Shown here piece by piece: positions 33,179 through 43,830 of a DNA stretch of 64,000 nucleotides. Position 1 is the stretch's first letter. Each line of letters starts with the position of its first letter. Position numbers and translations under genes: made by a program. This DNA comes from Notolepis coatsorum. Taxonomy: Eukaryota; Chordata; Actinopteri; Aulopiformes; Paralepididae. The notes beneath the pieces are model-generated. The model was not told the DNA's origin, did not search any database, and was given only the letters and a program-made list of their open reading frames with translations. The DNA lies in assembly GCA_963971535.1 (NCBI GenBank), contig OZ020585.1, positions 154,739,371-154,803,370 of the forward strand, in the 5' to 3' direction.

Positions 33179-33665
33179 GGAGATCGAGGGAGTATTGAAC
33201 TCAAAGCCCCTCGGTTACGTCTCAAGTGATGTAGCAGATGTCGACCCAGTCACCCCCAACACTCTCTTGATGGGGCGGCTGGACCCCGCGCTACCACAGA
33301 CAGTGTACAGGCCTGAAGAAGCGAACGGCCGAAGAATGTGGAGGTACAGTCAAGTATTGGCTGACAAGTTTTGGAACAGCTTCCTACTCCACTATCTACC
33401 GTCTCTACAGACCCGCCAGAAATGGGTGAAAGAGAGAGACAATTTGACAGAAGGAACAGTCGTCATGATTATCGACCAGTCACTACCCCGAGCTATGTGG
33501 CCGGCTGGCCGCGTAAGCAAAGTGATCACCTGTGCCGACGGAAAGGTCAGAGCGGCCGAAGTGCTCGTCCAAGGGCGGATCTACACCCGACCCGTGGCGA
33601 GGCTAATAGAGTTGCCAAGGCTCCCCGACTCTCTTAATGACGACCATGACCCCCTGACTTTGTGA
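33179..33665 (+). CDS. pol: BEL-2 integrase C-terminal tail (3' part of interrupted pol)
   Basis: It continues BEL-2 pol after the gypsy insert. The sequence EGVLNSKPLGYVSSDVADVD, TPNTLLMGRLDP, RRMWRYSQVLADKFW, VVMIIDQSLPRAMWPAGRVS and the stop at 33665 match the tail retained in BEL-1 (11230-11700). Typical of the BEL/Pao integrase C-terminal domain. Confidence 0.92.
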
Positions 33666-33758
33666 ACTGCCCTACCCTCCCAACAGACATTGAGTAGTGG
33701 ACAGTGCGGTTAATCTGTCTCTGCTTATCTAATTAGGTGGGACTAATTAGGAGGCGGC

Positions 33759-35102
33759 TGTTACGAAGGATCAGATTAAACCGAATATATATATTTATTG
33801 ATTGATATATATTGCATATTATTTGTATATCGTTTGATATCCCTTGTATATTCCTTGTACATATACACGGAATATCCCTTTAGCCTAGTACAGACCATAA
33901 TATTTCATTCTCCTATTGGACAGCGGTCCACAGGCGCCATGGCCATACCTTCAAGGTCTGGTTCAAAGTCACCGCCGGGGACTTGCCTGGACATGAACGG
34001 TATTGCGCAAGGATATGAGACAGGAATAAAGCTGGTACTAGTTTGTTCACCTAAGCGTATAAATACGGCGCAGGTGAATACAGAAGCACTTAGTCAGAAG
34101 TCTTAGTAACTAAAGTTGAAGCCGCACCCACGATACGACGTGCGGTGAAGTATGGCCTGTTTGGCCCCAAATAGAGCATTGAGACCGCGTGCGAATTAAT
34201 AACTTAAGTGTCAGAGTTTAACGCTGTACCGTCGAGTTCGACCTATTCTATTAAGTCAGTAATAGTCTATTTGTGTATAGTGTATCGTGCGGCTAAAGTT
34301 CTACAGTGACCAGCATCACCAACGTTTCCTCGTATCAGCTAGAGTGCTTATCCAGGCTGGGCTGCTTACCATGGCGCTTTCACCCGAGGGGCCCTAGACG
34401 AGGACCGTGTGGATTATGTACACTGGATAACCTACCGACGACTGCATAGCCCTTTTCGGCTGGATTATATTTGCTTTTGGTCCTGTAATTAATGGAGCGG
34501 AGAATCGCCGACACCCACAATTGTGTGGGATTTACCCTGTGAGGAGCCACGTCGAGTCTCCCTCTCAGAAGTCTGAGGCCGGCTAGCTTTCTTCCATGTG
34601 GAGCTACATGCTACGGAGAACAGCTGTATTCGTCTGCGGATCAAGATCTTATTGCACCGTCTCCTGTACTTGGAGTCTCCTTATCATCGTTGACCCAGAC
34701 TCTACTACCGACAAATCCTCTACCCTTGCTGGCTTACAACCGAGGGGACCCTACCAGTATCTCCCGCTATATTACTAGTGTACCATAGATATAATTCCTA
34801 AGATTCAGGTTGTATTATTATCTCCTGCGTAATATGAGAATGGACATTCGTTATTGATTTGCCTACGCACATTCCTTTGCCTTATAAGTGCATCCAAAGT
34901 AAAGTAAAGTAAAGTATATTATGTGCCTTTTGCTGCTAATAAATACTTAAATCCAGTTTTGTGTGGAACCGAGTTATTGTGGGAAGTGTTCATCATTAGA
35001 TACCTGTGTACTGTATGGCCAGTAGGAATGTACATAAGACGGTAGTGGTTTAATGATACCATACTTATCAATACAGTCAGGGAATTGTACCCCTCAGTTA
35101 CA
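33759..35102 (+). repeat. BEL-2 right LTR, complete (1344 bp)
   Basis: It begins TGTTACGAAGGATC and ends CCCCTCAGTTACA, then ATTCC. The final ~100 bp resemble the end of the BEL-1 LTR, so the two belong to related subfamilies. A short (AAAGT)n run lies at about 34898-34917. Confidence 0.92.
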
Positions 35103-35298
35103 ATTCCTGTTAGTCTATTGAAGACATTTGTAAGGTTTTTTTCAAAAAAATGCATTGTTTTATATTTCTAATCAAGTACTCAAAACCATCATTTTTCAGC
35201 CTCAAGAAATCAGGCTGTTATGGCCTGGCTCCGCCCATAAGCACTTTGAGTGATAGTCAGTCCACAGTCTGCACTGGTAGAGGGAGGGAGGGATGGGG

Positions 35299-36060
<762 letters not shown>

Positions 36061-36471
36061 AGCGCACGGCCCCACTCCGCCTCGCAGCTGAGGAAGTGGC
36101 TTCCTCCACTCGCTGTCTAGTCTAGGTAGAATGGGGGCGGGCATTAGCTCCAACCACAGAGCCAATCGCATCAATGTGCGCTACCCAGAGCCCGAATGAC
36201 GTGACTCAGGCCTTCAAATCAAAATGGCCTGATTTACTGGAGGAGGAAAGGGGCTGGGCTGAATCGGAGCAATCCGCCAATATGGTATTTAGACACTAAA
36301 ACACATTGATACGAACTCCTATTACTATAATACAATGCTAGAGACTGAAAAATGACATTTATAGTACATAGCCCCTTTAAACAAAAAAGACTAAATCGAA
36401 ACTAAAAAGACTAAGGGCGGGATCCACAAAGAATTGATTGCACGGTGTTAATTGCACCCTTACTTACAATT

Positions 36472-36540
36472 CATTATGAATTGAAAATGGGGGACCCTGA
36501 TGTAAACAAGACGAAAGTCTTTCTCTGGTCTGCATCCCCA
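36472..36540 (+). repeat. CAAT-tailed short repeat, fragment S0
   Basis: GAATTGAAAATGGGGGACCC...GGTCTGCATCCCC is the body of a short repeat found four times in the window. This fragment stops at the CCCC. Confidence 0.75.
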
Positions 36541-36690
36541 GTGATTGATTGATTGAACATTTTATTAACAGATTGCAGAATGGGTACAATACAGTACGGC
36601 TCAATACACACAATTGTTAAGGGGATGCAGACCAGAGAAAGACTTTCGTCTTGTTTACATCAGGGTCCCCCATTTTCAATTCATCATAAA
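36541..36690 (-). repeat. CAAT-tailed short repeat, copy S1 (empty TTAA site)
   Basis: This reverse copy has a (TTGA)n tail at its left. It contains CAATTGTTAAGGGGATGC around 36611-36628, the uninterrupted version of the site where transposon copy B sits in S2. The AATAAA-like sequence near the tail and the tetranucleotide tail suggest a SINE or LINE 3' end. Confidence 0.8.
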
Positions 36691-37281
36691 TGTACAGTTC
36701 CCTCCCCCTTGTATATTTACTGTATGTCACAGATGTAACAGTACTGCATTGAGTATGTCATAAATGTCATTATGAATTGAAAATGGGGGACCCTGATGTA
36801 AACAAGACGAAAGTCTTTCTCTGGTCTGCATCCCCTTAAAGGGGTTATGCACTGCTATTCCTAGCACTATTTGGGCAACTTTACACACTTCCTGTGAGTC
36901 TATGTAACACATCTGTAATTTTTATTCCAAAAATAATCATTGTTTTATATTTCTAATCTTGTACTCAAAACCAGCATTTTGCAGCCTCATGAAAGCAGGC
37001 TATTATTGGCTTGGCTCCAACCATACTAGCAGAATGCTTTGAGTGACAGCCACCCACCAAATAGCTCCGCCCATCTCCCCGTCAGAGATTAGGTTTCAGG
37101 TTACATACAAATATGGTATGTCATAAATATAGAGATGTAGCAGTACTGTCTATCTATATATATGTTACCACTATTTGTAAAAGCCACAACCACGTTACCA
37201 TATTTGTAATAATGTAAATCATTGTGTCGTTGTACATATTGTGTATACACCGTTAGAAGCTAACATAGCTTAGCTTGGTAG

Positions 37282-37629
37282 CTATTGTGCTAACAACATA
37301 TCCCGACGTCCGGCTCGCTGGCCGGCATGCACGCCCGACACAAAATGGTTCTCTCCTCTCTGTACACCCCCGTCCCCACGGGTACCCTGCCGGGGAGCCC
37401 ATGGACGCGACAACGGCGGCAGCCGTAGGGTGCTCGAGCCCGCCGTAACGCTAGTGGTACACAATAGCTATGAGCTAACTAACGCTACGGCCGCCGCTGT
37501 TGTCGCGTCCACAAGCTCCCCGGCAGGACACCCGCGAGAACGGGGGCACACAAGGAGGAGAGAACCACCCCAAATCGAGCACTCATGCCGGCCGACAAGC
37601 CGGACACCGCGGTTGTTGTTAGCACAATA
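37282..37629. repeat. Imperfect inverted repeat, ~150-bp arms
   Basis: 37282-37431 is the approximate reverse complement of 37480-37629, for example TATTGTGCTAACAAC against GTTGTTAGCACAATA and GACGCGACAACGGCGGC against GCCGCTGTTGTCGCGTC. The loop is about 48 bp. Confidence 0.8.
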
Positions 37630-37749
37630 GTAGCCCACTGTGATGCACCGAGTGGGCCACCATTGATCAACATGCAGCGATGTGTAGCTTGCATGATGCG
37701 TGTGCAGTGCTTTGCCACACAGGTCTGAGAAGAGGACCTGCACATGATA

Positions 37750-37992
37750 GCAACCGGGAGCGTCGCGGAGCATTCAGCCTGCTGGCTACCTAGATCCACT
37801 TCAACCAGCCGAGCGTCGGGAGCTCCAGCAGCTTGTCGATGTGCTAATAGCCTGGAGCCAGCTACCGTTAGCTTGCAGAGGCTATTAGCACACCGACAAG
37901 CTGTGTAGCCAGCAGGCTGAATGCTCCGCGACGCTGGTTGAAGTGGATCTAGGTAGCCAGCAGGCTGAATGCTCAACGACGCTCCCGGTTGC
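37750..37992. repeat. Compound inverted repeat (60-bp outer arms)
   Basis: GCAACCGGGAGCGTCG...ACTTCAACCAGC (37750-37808) pairs with 37933-37992. Inside, CAGCTTGTCG.TGTGCTAATAGCCT (37829-37853) pairs with 37878-37902. A third segment, 37905-37934, also pairs with the left arm, so alternative hairpins are possible. Confidence 0.85.
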
Positions 37993-38455
37993 TAACGCCG
38001 GCCCCGGCTGGTGCTAAGTAGCTAGCGATCGCTCCCGAGTCCCGAGAGCTAACGCCGGTCTGTCTTTCGAAGACCGAGGGAACCGCATCAGGCTTCAGCT
38101 GATTAGTGATCTTCTGGACAAGCCTTCCACCCTGCAGGTAGCAAGAATGGAGGCGGGCATTACTAAAACCACAGAGCCAATCACATCACCGTGCGCTATA
38201 AACAGCGCCCTGTGACGTGCACCAGGTCGTCAAATCAACATGACCTGATTTACTAGAGGCAAAGAGGGGATGGGCTGTAGCTGAGGAATTCGCCAATATA
38301 GTATTTAGGCCCAAAAACACATTGATACGAACTCCTATTACTATAATACAATGCTAGAGACTGAAAAATGACATTTATAATGCATAGCACCTTTAACAAT
38401 TGTGTGTATTGAGCTGTACTGTACTGTACCCATTCTGCAATCTGTTAATAAAGTT

Positions 38456-38490
<35 letters not shown>

Positions 38491-38718
38491 CCGCACAGTG
38501 CAATACTCCAATTCAGCCATTGGCAATTCAGCCATTGAGTGGGTGGCGCTGCTGAGCGGGCCGCGTGTAGCTATTCTCCAATGCGTCCGTGTTTCCGGGT
38601 TCCCGTTTTGCGCTCTGATTGGCCAGGATTGACATGTGCGCCAATCGTGGGACGGCAAGTTCTGCGCCTATTTCCGGGTCGAACAGCCTGCAAACTACCT
38701 AACGCCTAGTTTATCACT

Positions 38719-38847
38719 GGTTAAGCTTAGGCGACTCTTTCGAAGTTGGTTAAGGTTAGAGTTTGGAATCAGGGCAGGCGTTCTATCACCATGCTCTAAG
38801 ACAAACTCTAACCTTAACCAACTTCGAAAGAGTGCCTAAGCTTAACC
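38719..38847. repeat. Hairpin with 47-bp arms
   Basis: GGTTAAGCTTAGGC.ACTCTTTCGAAGTTGG (38719-38765) is the inverse of 38802-38847, with one or two differences. The spacer is 36 bp. It lies just inside the left terminus of the DIRS-like region. Confidence 0.88.
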
Positions 38848-38849
38848 GG

Positions 38850-39800
38850 CGAAAGAACCTGCCGCCACGACTACACCCACGCACAACCCGCATGCCACCC
38901 GGGAACGAACGTAGGAACAACCTCGTCACTGCCCCCAGAATCACGGGGTCAAGGGCAAACCCAACCCCGTGGCAAGGCCGTAGCAGCGGAGTGCGAAGGA
39001 AGACCCAGACCCACCAAAAGGACTGGACTCCCTGGAATGGGGGCCCGGAGAAGTCCATGATGCCAGCATCAAGACCCCACCAGGGGGGCACCTAGTGACC
39101 CCGCCCCCCACATCGCCAGCGTATTCGGACAAAGGCCCCTCAGCCGAGCGGGCCCTGTCCTCCCCAACAGCACACCGCCTGGAACACAGGCCCTGCAACA
39201 GGCAGACAGCATGGTCATAACACACAAGAGTTAACCAACGGAAGCAGGCAGTGCACCGGGGAAAAAGACCAGGCAACAGGCTGTCAACCCAAGCCTGGAA
39301 ACTGCGGACGAGGCAGGCGCCAGAAAGGACAGCTGAAAACAGCCGCCCCGGCGGAAGGGGCGTATGCTGGCGTTGTCGCATAACCAAGCTTTCAAACAGC
39401 ACGTCAGAAGTGGGATCCGTAGACCACTCGGCCCCTGACAGCTGCCCACAGAAAAAGCCCATATGATCGGCAGACGTCATGAACGTGCAGGGGCACCCTC
39501 AACCGGAGAACCGGGAGTTGACACTGCAGCAACACACCAGAGAACCAACCACCCAGGCATCACCCCATGCAACGGTTGGTCCCATAACCCCTCAGGAAAG
39601 AAACCCCAAAACACATCTGCGGCACCGCCGCAGCCCACGTTCCGGTTCCCAACAGGGCTATCCCGGGCCTACGGGTCAACGAGCATCACCCCGGACCGGG
39701 CCCGGTGATACGGGGAGCACAGGGTCCCCCGAGGAGGTTAAAACCACCCAACAGGCTCCTCAGCGCCAAAACGCAAGAGAAGAGCGTAAAAATGGAAGAC
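38850..39800. other. Unassigned C/A-rich stretch
   Basis: Open frames on both strands are low-complexity (P/Q/T/R-rich on the plus strand) and show no domain. Nothing is called. Confidence 0.4.
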
Positions 39801-39804
39801 CAGC

Positions 39805-39925
39805 CCCAGCACCCCGCACTCGGTATTCCCAGGAGGTCACCCAACCAAGTACCAACCAAGACCAACCCGTACAGCGGCCGAGATCCGACGAGATCGGACG
39901 CGTACAGGTCGGCACGGCCGTAAGC
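39805..39925 (-). pseudogene. 5S rRNA-derived sequence
   Basis: The minus strand starts GCTTACGGCC and contains CCGATCTCGTC.GATCTCGG, TTGGT.AGTACTTGG-like TTGGTTGGTACTTGGTTGGG, and ACCTCCTGGGAATACC in the order and spacing of vertebrate 5S rRNA, over about 120 bases. The internal control region is altered (the A-box segment reads GCTGTACGGG instead of GCTAAGCAGGG), so it is a divergent pseudogene or the 5S head of a SINE3-type element. A TTTTT follows shortly after its end (about 39788-39792), as a pol III terminator would. Confidence 0.82.
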
Positions 39926-40544
39926 CATTACGACAGTGCAGAATACAACGCACCCAACAAGGGTCCCATAACGCTCAACCCTGTGACACCCGGATCGACC
40001 TAGCATTTTTCCCCCTGAAAAAACCCCAAGTCCCTCAGGGTACCAGAACAGCAGATCTGCATCCCCAGCGGACAACAGGTGCAACTGATCTGGACCAGCG
40101 CGACCAGAACCAGTCCCGTGCCCTAATCACGCCGACCTGCCAACCCTAGGAGAAGGGGCAGATATGCGCGTTTGATCCCAACACAAAAAAGAAGGCGCCA
40201 CCCAGACGTGTCGGTATGAACCGCGTCCGGTGGCCCACCCCTAGGGCGTGAGACCCTTCCCCATATGTCCAGACCCATTCCGTCATCATCCCCTGACATG
40301 AACGGGAACCCATCGACAACACACAGGATGTCGGAAGAGGAAAAACCCCCATCCCAATTGCTCCATAAAAACGCTGTTTCACCCAAGCAAACAAGGCGCG
40401 CCAGTCAGCCAATGGCCCAAAAGCACATCCTGAGCCAGCACTATGTGTGCGTTTGGACATACCCACATCAACAATAGGCCGTTTAGACCACCATATTGAA
40501 TCCCCAAGACGCCCAGGGAAACGACAAGAGGGGCGAGATGCAAT

Positions 40545-40690
40545 CAACTCCATGAATGAATGAATGAAAAAATTTACCCAACAGACTGCAGTACAGGAAT
40601 ACACACAATAGGATAAGGGGAGGCAGACCTGAGAAAGACGTTAGTCTTGTTTCCATCAGGGACCCTCATTTCCAATCCATCAAGACACAT
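40545..40690 (-). repeat. CAAT-tailed short repeat, copy S3 (diverged)
   Basis: (GAAT)n tail at the left, then CAACAGACTGCAGTACAG, ACACACAATAG, GGGGAGGCAGACCTGAGAAAGACG and TTTCCATCAGGGACCCTCATTTCCAAT match S1 with several substitutions. Confidence 0.7.
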
Positions 40691-41790
40691 TCAACTCTTT
40701 ATAAAAATAAAGAAAAGGCATCACCCGTATGACCCAACTGCACAGCTGGGAGTAAAAACCCTGTTTATCACATGATTTTAATCCAGTCACTCCTTTTAAT
40801 CAGAGTGTAAGACCAGACCCTCCCAGAAACACCTTCCCACATGAGACTACGGTCAAGAAAAAAGATATGTAAACTGTGAGACACGTGACCAATAGACTCA
40901 AGTTTGACACATAAACCGGGCGCAGCAGGCCTGTAAGCCCTGCGCCCAACCTCGACATCTTTAAGACACCAGCTCATGGAAGGCGTAGCCATAGCAACAA
41001 CGCTACAACGGGCGGGGAAAACCCACCGGATCCTGTCATAACAGGAGTCGGTAGAATACCCCTTCCCCCCCCCCCCCCTGTCAAGCACTGGCTTGGCCCT
41101 GACTGGCTCAGCAGAAAATATCAAAAATCCCCTAAACCAATCAAGTGGGAAAAAGGAGGGGTTTATTCGACACCCCCTCCCGAAAACACACCCTTTATCC
41201 CTACACACAGAAACACAACCGTAGCCATCTTGAAAAACCTCCGGTAGAAAACAATGCATAGCATAAGCTAATACAATGCCTGCTACCCACAAAAAGTGTA
41301 AAAGGTTTTACAACAAAACACAAGTCGCCTGTGCGTGAATCCCATACCCGTTGCCTATGTCATACATAGGAAAAAACGCCGAACGAGAGTAACGGCTAGG
41401 CCGTGAAAAGTGTGCGTACGAGCATTACTGCAACTAACAACACAGCATTGTGAAAACACATATACTTAGTTAAAGCAATGGATAACACCAGTTCTAATTG
41501 CATGTGGAGCATCAAGCTAAATAGAACCTATTACCGAGTGTAAGTTGCAGACCTTGCTTAACCTCGTAACACAACACAACTCACCCCCCAACGTAAACAG
41601 GGTAGATTCATATATACACAACCCCACCATATGATTTGTATGAAGAAACACACAGTTTGTTCGGCCAAAACACAGTCCCCCTTATGTCGGGGAACTTTTT
41701 TTTTATTAAATACTAATAAAGTGTAAGGCACAATATCATAGAGGGGCCGGGAAGGGTGTAGGAGAGGGGATACAGAGGGGAAAAAGTCAC
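40691..41790. other. Unassigned stretch downstream of the DIRS-like Gag
   Basis: A 174-codon minus frame at 40768-41292 and a 91-codon one at 41558-41833 show no known domain. On the minus strand TTTAATAAAAAAAAA at about 41695-41710 could act as a polyadenylation signal for the Gag transcript. Confidence 0.35.
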
Positions 41791-41792
41791 TC

Positions 41793-43466
41793 CTAACGGC
41801 ATCTGCCACCTCGCGCCGCTCGAGTCTTGCCACCCCGGGGAGCCCCGGAGGGACGGTAGGTTACAGTCTGCTGGACACGACGTTCCCTACCGTCTCCTCC
41901 GGTCTGGGATGGGCCGGCGGTGGCCGAAGCGCCGTTTCGTCCCCTGGCCCTCTTGGCAGGGCCAGCAGCGGCGGCGGAGGCAGTGGTAGCGGCGACGGAG
42001 ACAGCTCGACGTCGCGGAAGCCTTCTGCCCCCACCGGCAAGGACGGGAGGCGGAAAATGGGGTTGGAGGATGGATCTCTCCTCTGCCATTTCTCTGCATG
42101 TTGAGGTCATCAATTGCAGGGCCTTCCCGAACAGGCCAGCGTCGGAGAGGGCGGCCGTCAGAAGAGGGGCTCTCTTCTTCTCTGGCACACGGGCCTGCTC
42201 CAGCCAAAGGTGACGCTGGCCCAGGGTGGCCAGGGCGCGCACTTTCCCCATGGCTATGGCCAGCACCTGGGAAAGGTGCAGGACAGCTTCCGCAGCCTGG
42301 GTGATCTGATCGCATTTTACCTCGTTCAGATCCGTGCCGCCCGTCATTATCCCCGATACAAATCTAGCCAGGTGGGCGATGTTAGACGCCGCAGCCAGCG
42401 ATTGTGTACCAGCGATGAATGACTGGTCACCCCAATAAGCCAATCGCCTAGCCGACTTCCCCTGGAGGCCCGGCTTGCATAGGGGTTCCCACACCATATC
42501 CGGACAGAGGAGCGCGGCCATCGGATTGTCAAGCCGAGGCACGCCCTCCCCCATACCTTTGACTAACCCCGACACCCGCGTAACTGGTACGTAGGCGGGA
42601 GTTAGTCCCATGATGTTGGACACCGCCTGACCCCGACGAACATAGGCCCCCATCGATGGGAAAAATGGGTAGACAACGTCCACCCCTCTCACTGGGGGAC
42701 GCTGCCAGGGATGGCCTATGAGGTCATCAGGGACAGGTGCAGGCAATTGCAGCGGCAGCGGCACACCGTTTGCGGTGGCGGCTACCGCCATGAGCTCGGG
42801 AAACAAGGCCCGCAGTTCCCCCTGCGAACCTTCCTCCACCGACCCCGCATCCCTCGCATACAGCAGGCTGCGACTGGTCAAGGAGCCACAATCCGATGCG
42901 GCCGACAGTAGGGCATCCTGCTGATGAGGCCAAGGTGGTTCCTCGACATCCTCGAACAAGGCGCCCCATGGAGCCATTTCTCCCCCCTCCGGGGTCTCCG
43001 GAGGAGGGATACTCTCCTCCACGGGACCATCATACAAGAATCCGTCCGCCTCTTCCATGAAGTCCTCAGTTTCCATCAGAAATCCAGAGTCGGACGCATC
43101 CTCGCTGGTCTCCAGCAACTCCCCAAACCCAGGCCATTCGCGTCTGCACACCACCATCTTGCGACGCGAGCGAGCAGACGCGAAAAGTTTGCGTCGCAAA
43201 TCCTCCGGCTCCAAAACAATCCCCCGTTCATCAACGGGCGATTCCCCAGAACCAGAGGAACCAGAGTCGAGATCAGGCCATCGCCGGAGCGACGGCACCG
43301 AACCCTCGGCTCGTCGGTGAGGAAAACTATCCACCGGCAGTCTCCCGGGCTGGGTCGGCAACCACGAGAGTGGCAACAGCCCAGCACCGAAGCGCACGAC
43401 GGAGGCGGGAATGGAGAACCGGTGGTGAAGAGTAGGTCTAGCGGGTCTACTCTCCGCGGAATACAT
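41793..43466 (-). CDS. gag: DIRS-like Gag protein
   Basis: This is an intact 557-codon ORF. The N-terminal third is acidic and S/E/D-rich. The central region carries the block LARFVSGIMTGGTDLNEVKCDQ, QAAEAVLHLSQVLAIAMGK, then QRHLWLEQARVPEKKRAPLL and SDAGLFGKALQLM (residues ~370-450). The arrangement RHLWL followed by LL...S..GLFG is the signature I associate with Gag (ORF1) of vertebrate DIRS elements. The C-terminus is basic and R/G-rich and may bind nucleic acid. No companion RT or tyrosine recombinase follows, so this copy would depend on a full element. The call is from pattern recall and needs a profile search. Confidence 0.65.
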   Translation of the reverse strand: MYSAESRPARPTLHHRFSIPASVVRFGAGLLPLSWLPTQPGRLPVDSFPHRRAEGSVPSLRRWPDLDSGSSGSGESPVDERGIVLEPEDLRRKLFASARSRRKMVVCRREWPGFGELLETSEDASDSGFLMETEDFMEEADGFLYDGPVEESIPPPETPEGGEMAPWGALFEDVEEPPWPHQQDALLSAASDCGSLTSRSLLYARDAGSVEEGSQGELRALFPELMAVAATANGVPLPLQLPAPVPDDLIGHPWQRPPVRGVDVVYPFFPSMGAYVRRGQAVSNIMGLTPAYVPVTRVSGLVKGMGEGVPRLDNPMAALLCPDMVWEPLCKPGLQGKSARRLAYWGDQSFIAGTQSLAAASNIAHLARFVSGIMTGGTDLNEVKCDQITQAAEAVLHLSQVLAIAMGKVRALATLGQRHLWLEQARVPEKKRAPLLTAALSDAGLFGKALQLMTSTCREMAEERSILQPHFPPPVLAGGGRRLPRRRAVSVAATTASAAAAGPAKRARGRNGASATAGPSQTGGDGRERRVQQTVTYRPSGAPRGGKTRAARGGRCR

Positions 43467-43830
43467 TATGACCCAAACCTTTTCTTATACAACAAAGTGA
43501 GAGAAGAAAAGATTAAGCACAATGTAAACCAGTCACAACTCTTTTCAACTAACAACACGTCAAGTGGGGTACTACCGAAGGCACTTCCTTGTGGTGAAAG
43601 CGAGAAGGAGGAGAGCAGGTGACCACACACCTGCTTATGAAGGTAAGCTGATGAGGGGTGTGGTCAGATTAATACTGGTATTAAAGGTATATTTGTGGAA
43701 TGTTATTCAGTACGCGTGCACGTACGCGAGGGAGTGCAGTAGGTGATGCCAAGCAGAGCCCCTTAACGAAACAGAACATCAGTGGCCAATCAGAGCGCAA
43801 AACACGAACGCGGAAGCATAAATGCGTTAG

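Larger units (their letters stand above)
21692..35102 (+). mobile_element. BEL/Pao retrotransposon with a nested gypsy insertion (BEL-2)
   Basis: This plus-strand relative of BEL-1 has Gag, protease, RT, RNase H and integrase. Its pol is interrupted at 28350 by a gypsy element and resumes at 33179. The right LTR is 1,344 bp (33759-35102); the left LTR is cut short at 22582. Over their shared ~890 bp the LTRs differ at about seven to eight positions by eye, so the element is young. Three lesions (LTR/primer-site loss, a 1-base gag deletion, the insertion) make it inactive. Confidence 0.93.
36840..38392 (+). mobile_element. TTAA-target transposon copy B
   Basis: It is flanked by TTAA at 36836-36839 and 38393-38396, with termini AGGGGTTATGCACT and GCATAGCACCT. 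It shares its first ~200 bp and last ~230 bp with copy A, but has a different centre made of large inverted repeats in place of GA repeats. There is no transposase ORF. Classification as piggyBac-like rests on the TTAA duplication. Confidence 0.85.
36768..38490 (+). repeat. CAAT-tailed short repeat, copy S2 (interrupted by transposon copy B)
   Basis: The 5' part is 36768-36835 and the 3' part is 38397-38490, ending in GTTAATAAAGTTTT(CAAT)n. Joining at TTAA gives the same order as S1 in reverse. Confidence 0.82.
38500..43830 (-). mobile_element. DIRS-like Gag-only element region (approximate limits)
   Basis: It holds one DIRS-like Gag ORF on the minus strand and no tyrosine recombinase or RT frame. 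A 21-bp sequence GTTTTGCGCTCTGATTGGCCA at 38605-38625 recurs exactly inverted at 43783-43803, with weaker similarity extending outward, which I take as inverted termini. DIRS elements lack target duplications, so the boundaries are uncertain. The 38850-41790 interior is C/A-rich on the plus strand and has no known domain. Confidence 0.5.

Noticed and set aside
37750..37992. Hairpin as a microRNA gene
   Set aside because: Arms are far longer than a microRNA precursor and lie inside a transposon; no support for processing.
39463..40003. Proline/glutamine-rich plus-strand ORF
   Set aside because: Low complexity, overlaps the 5S-like unit on the other strand and has no recognisable domain.
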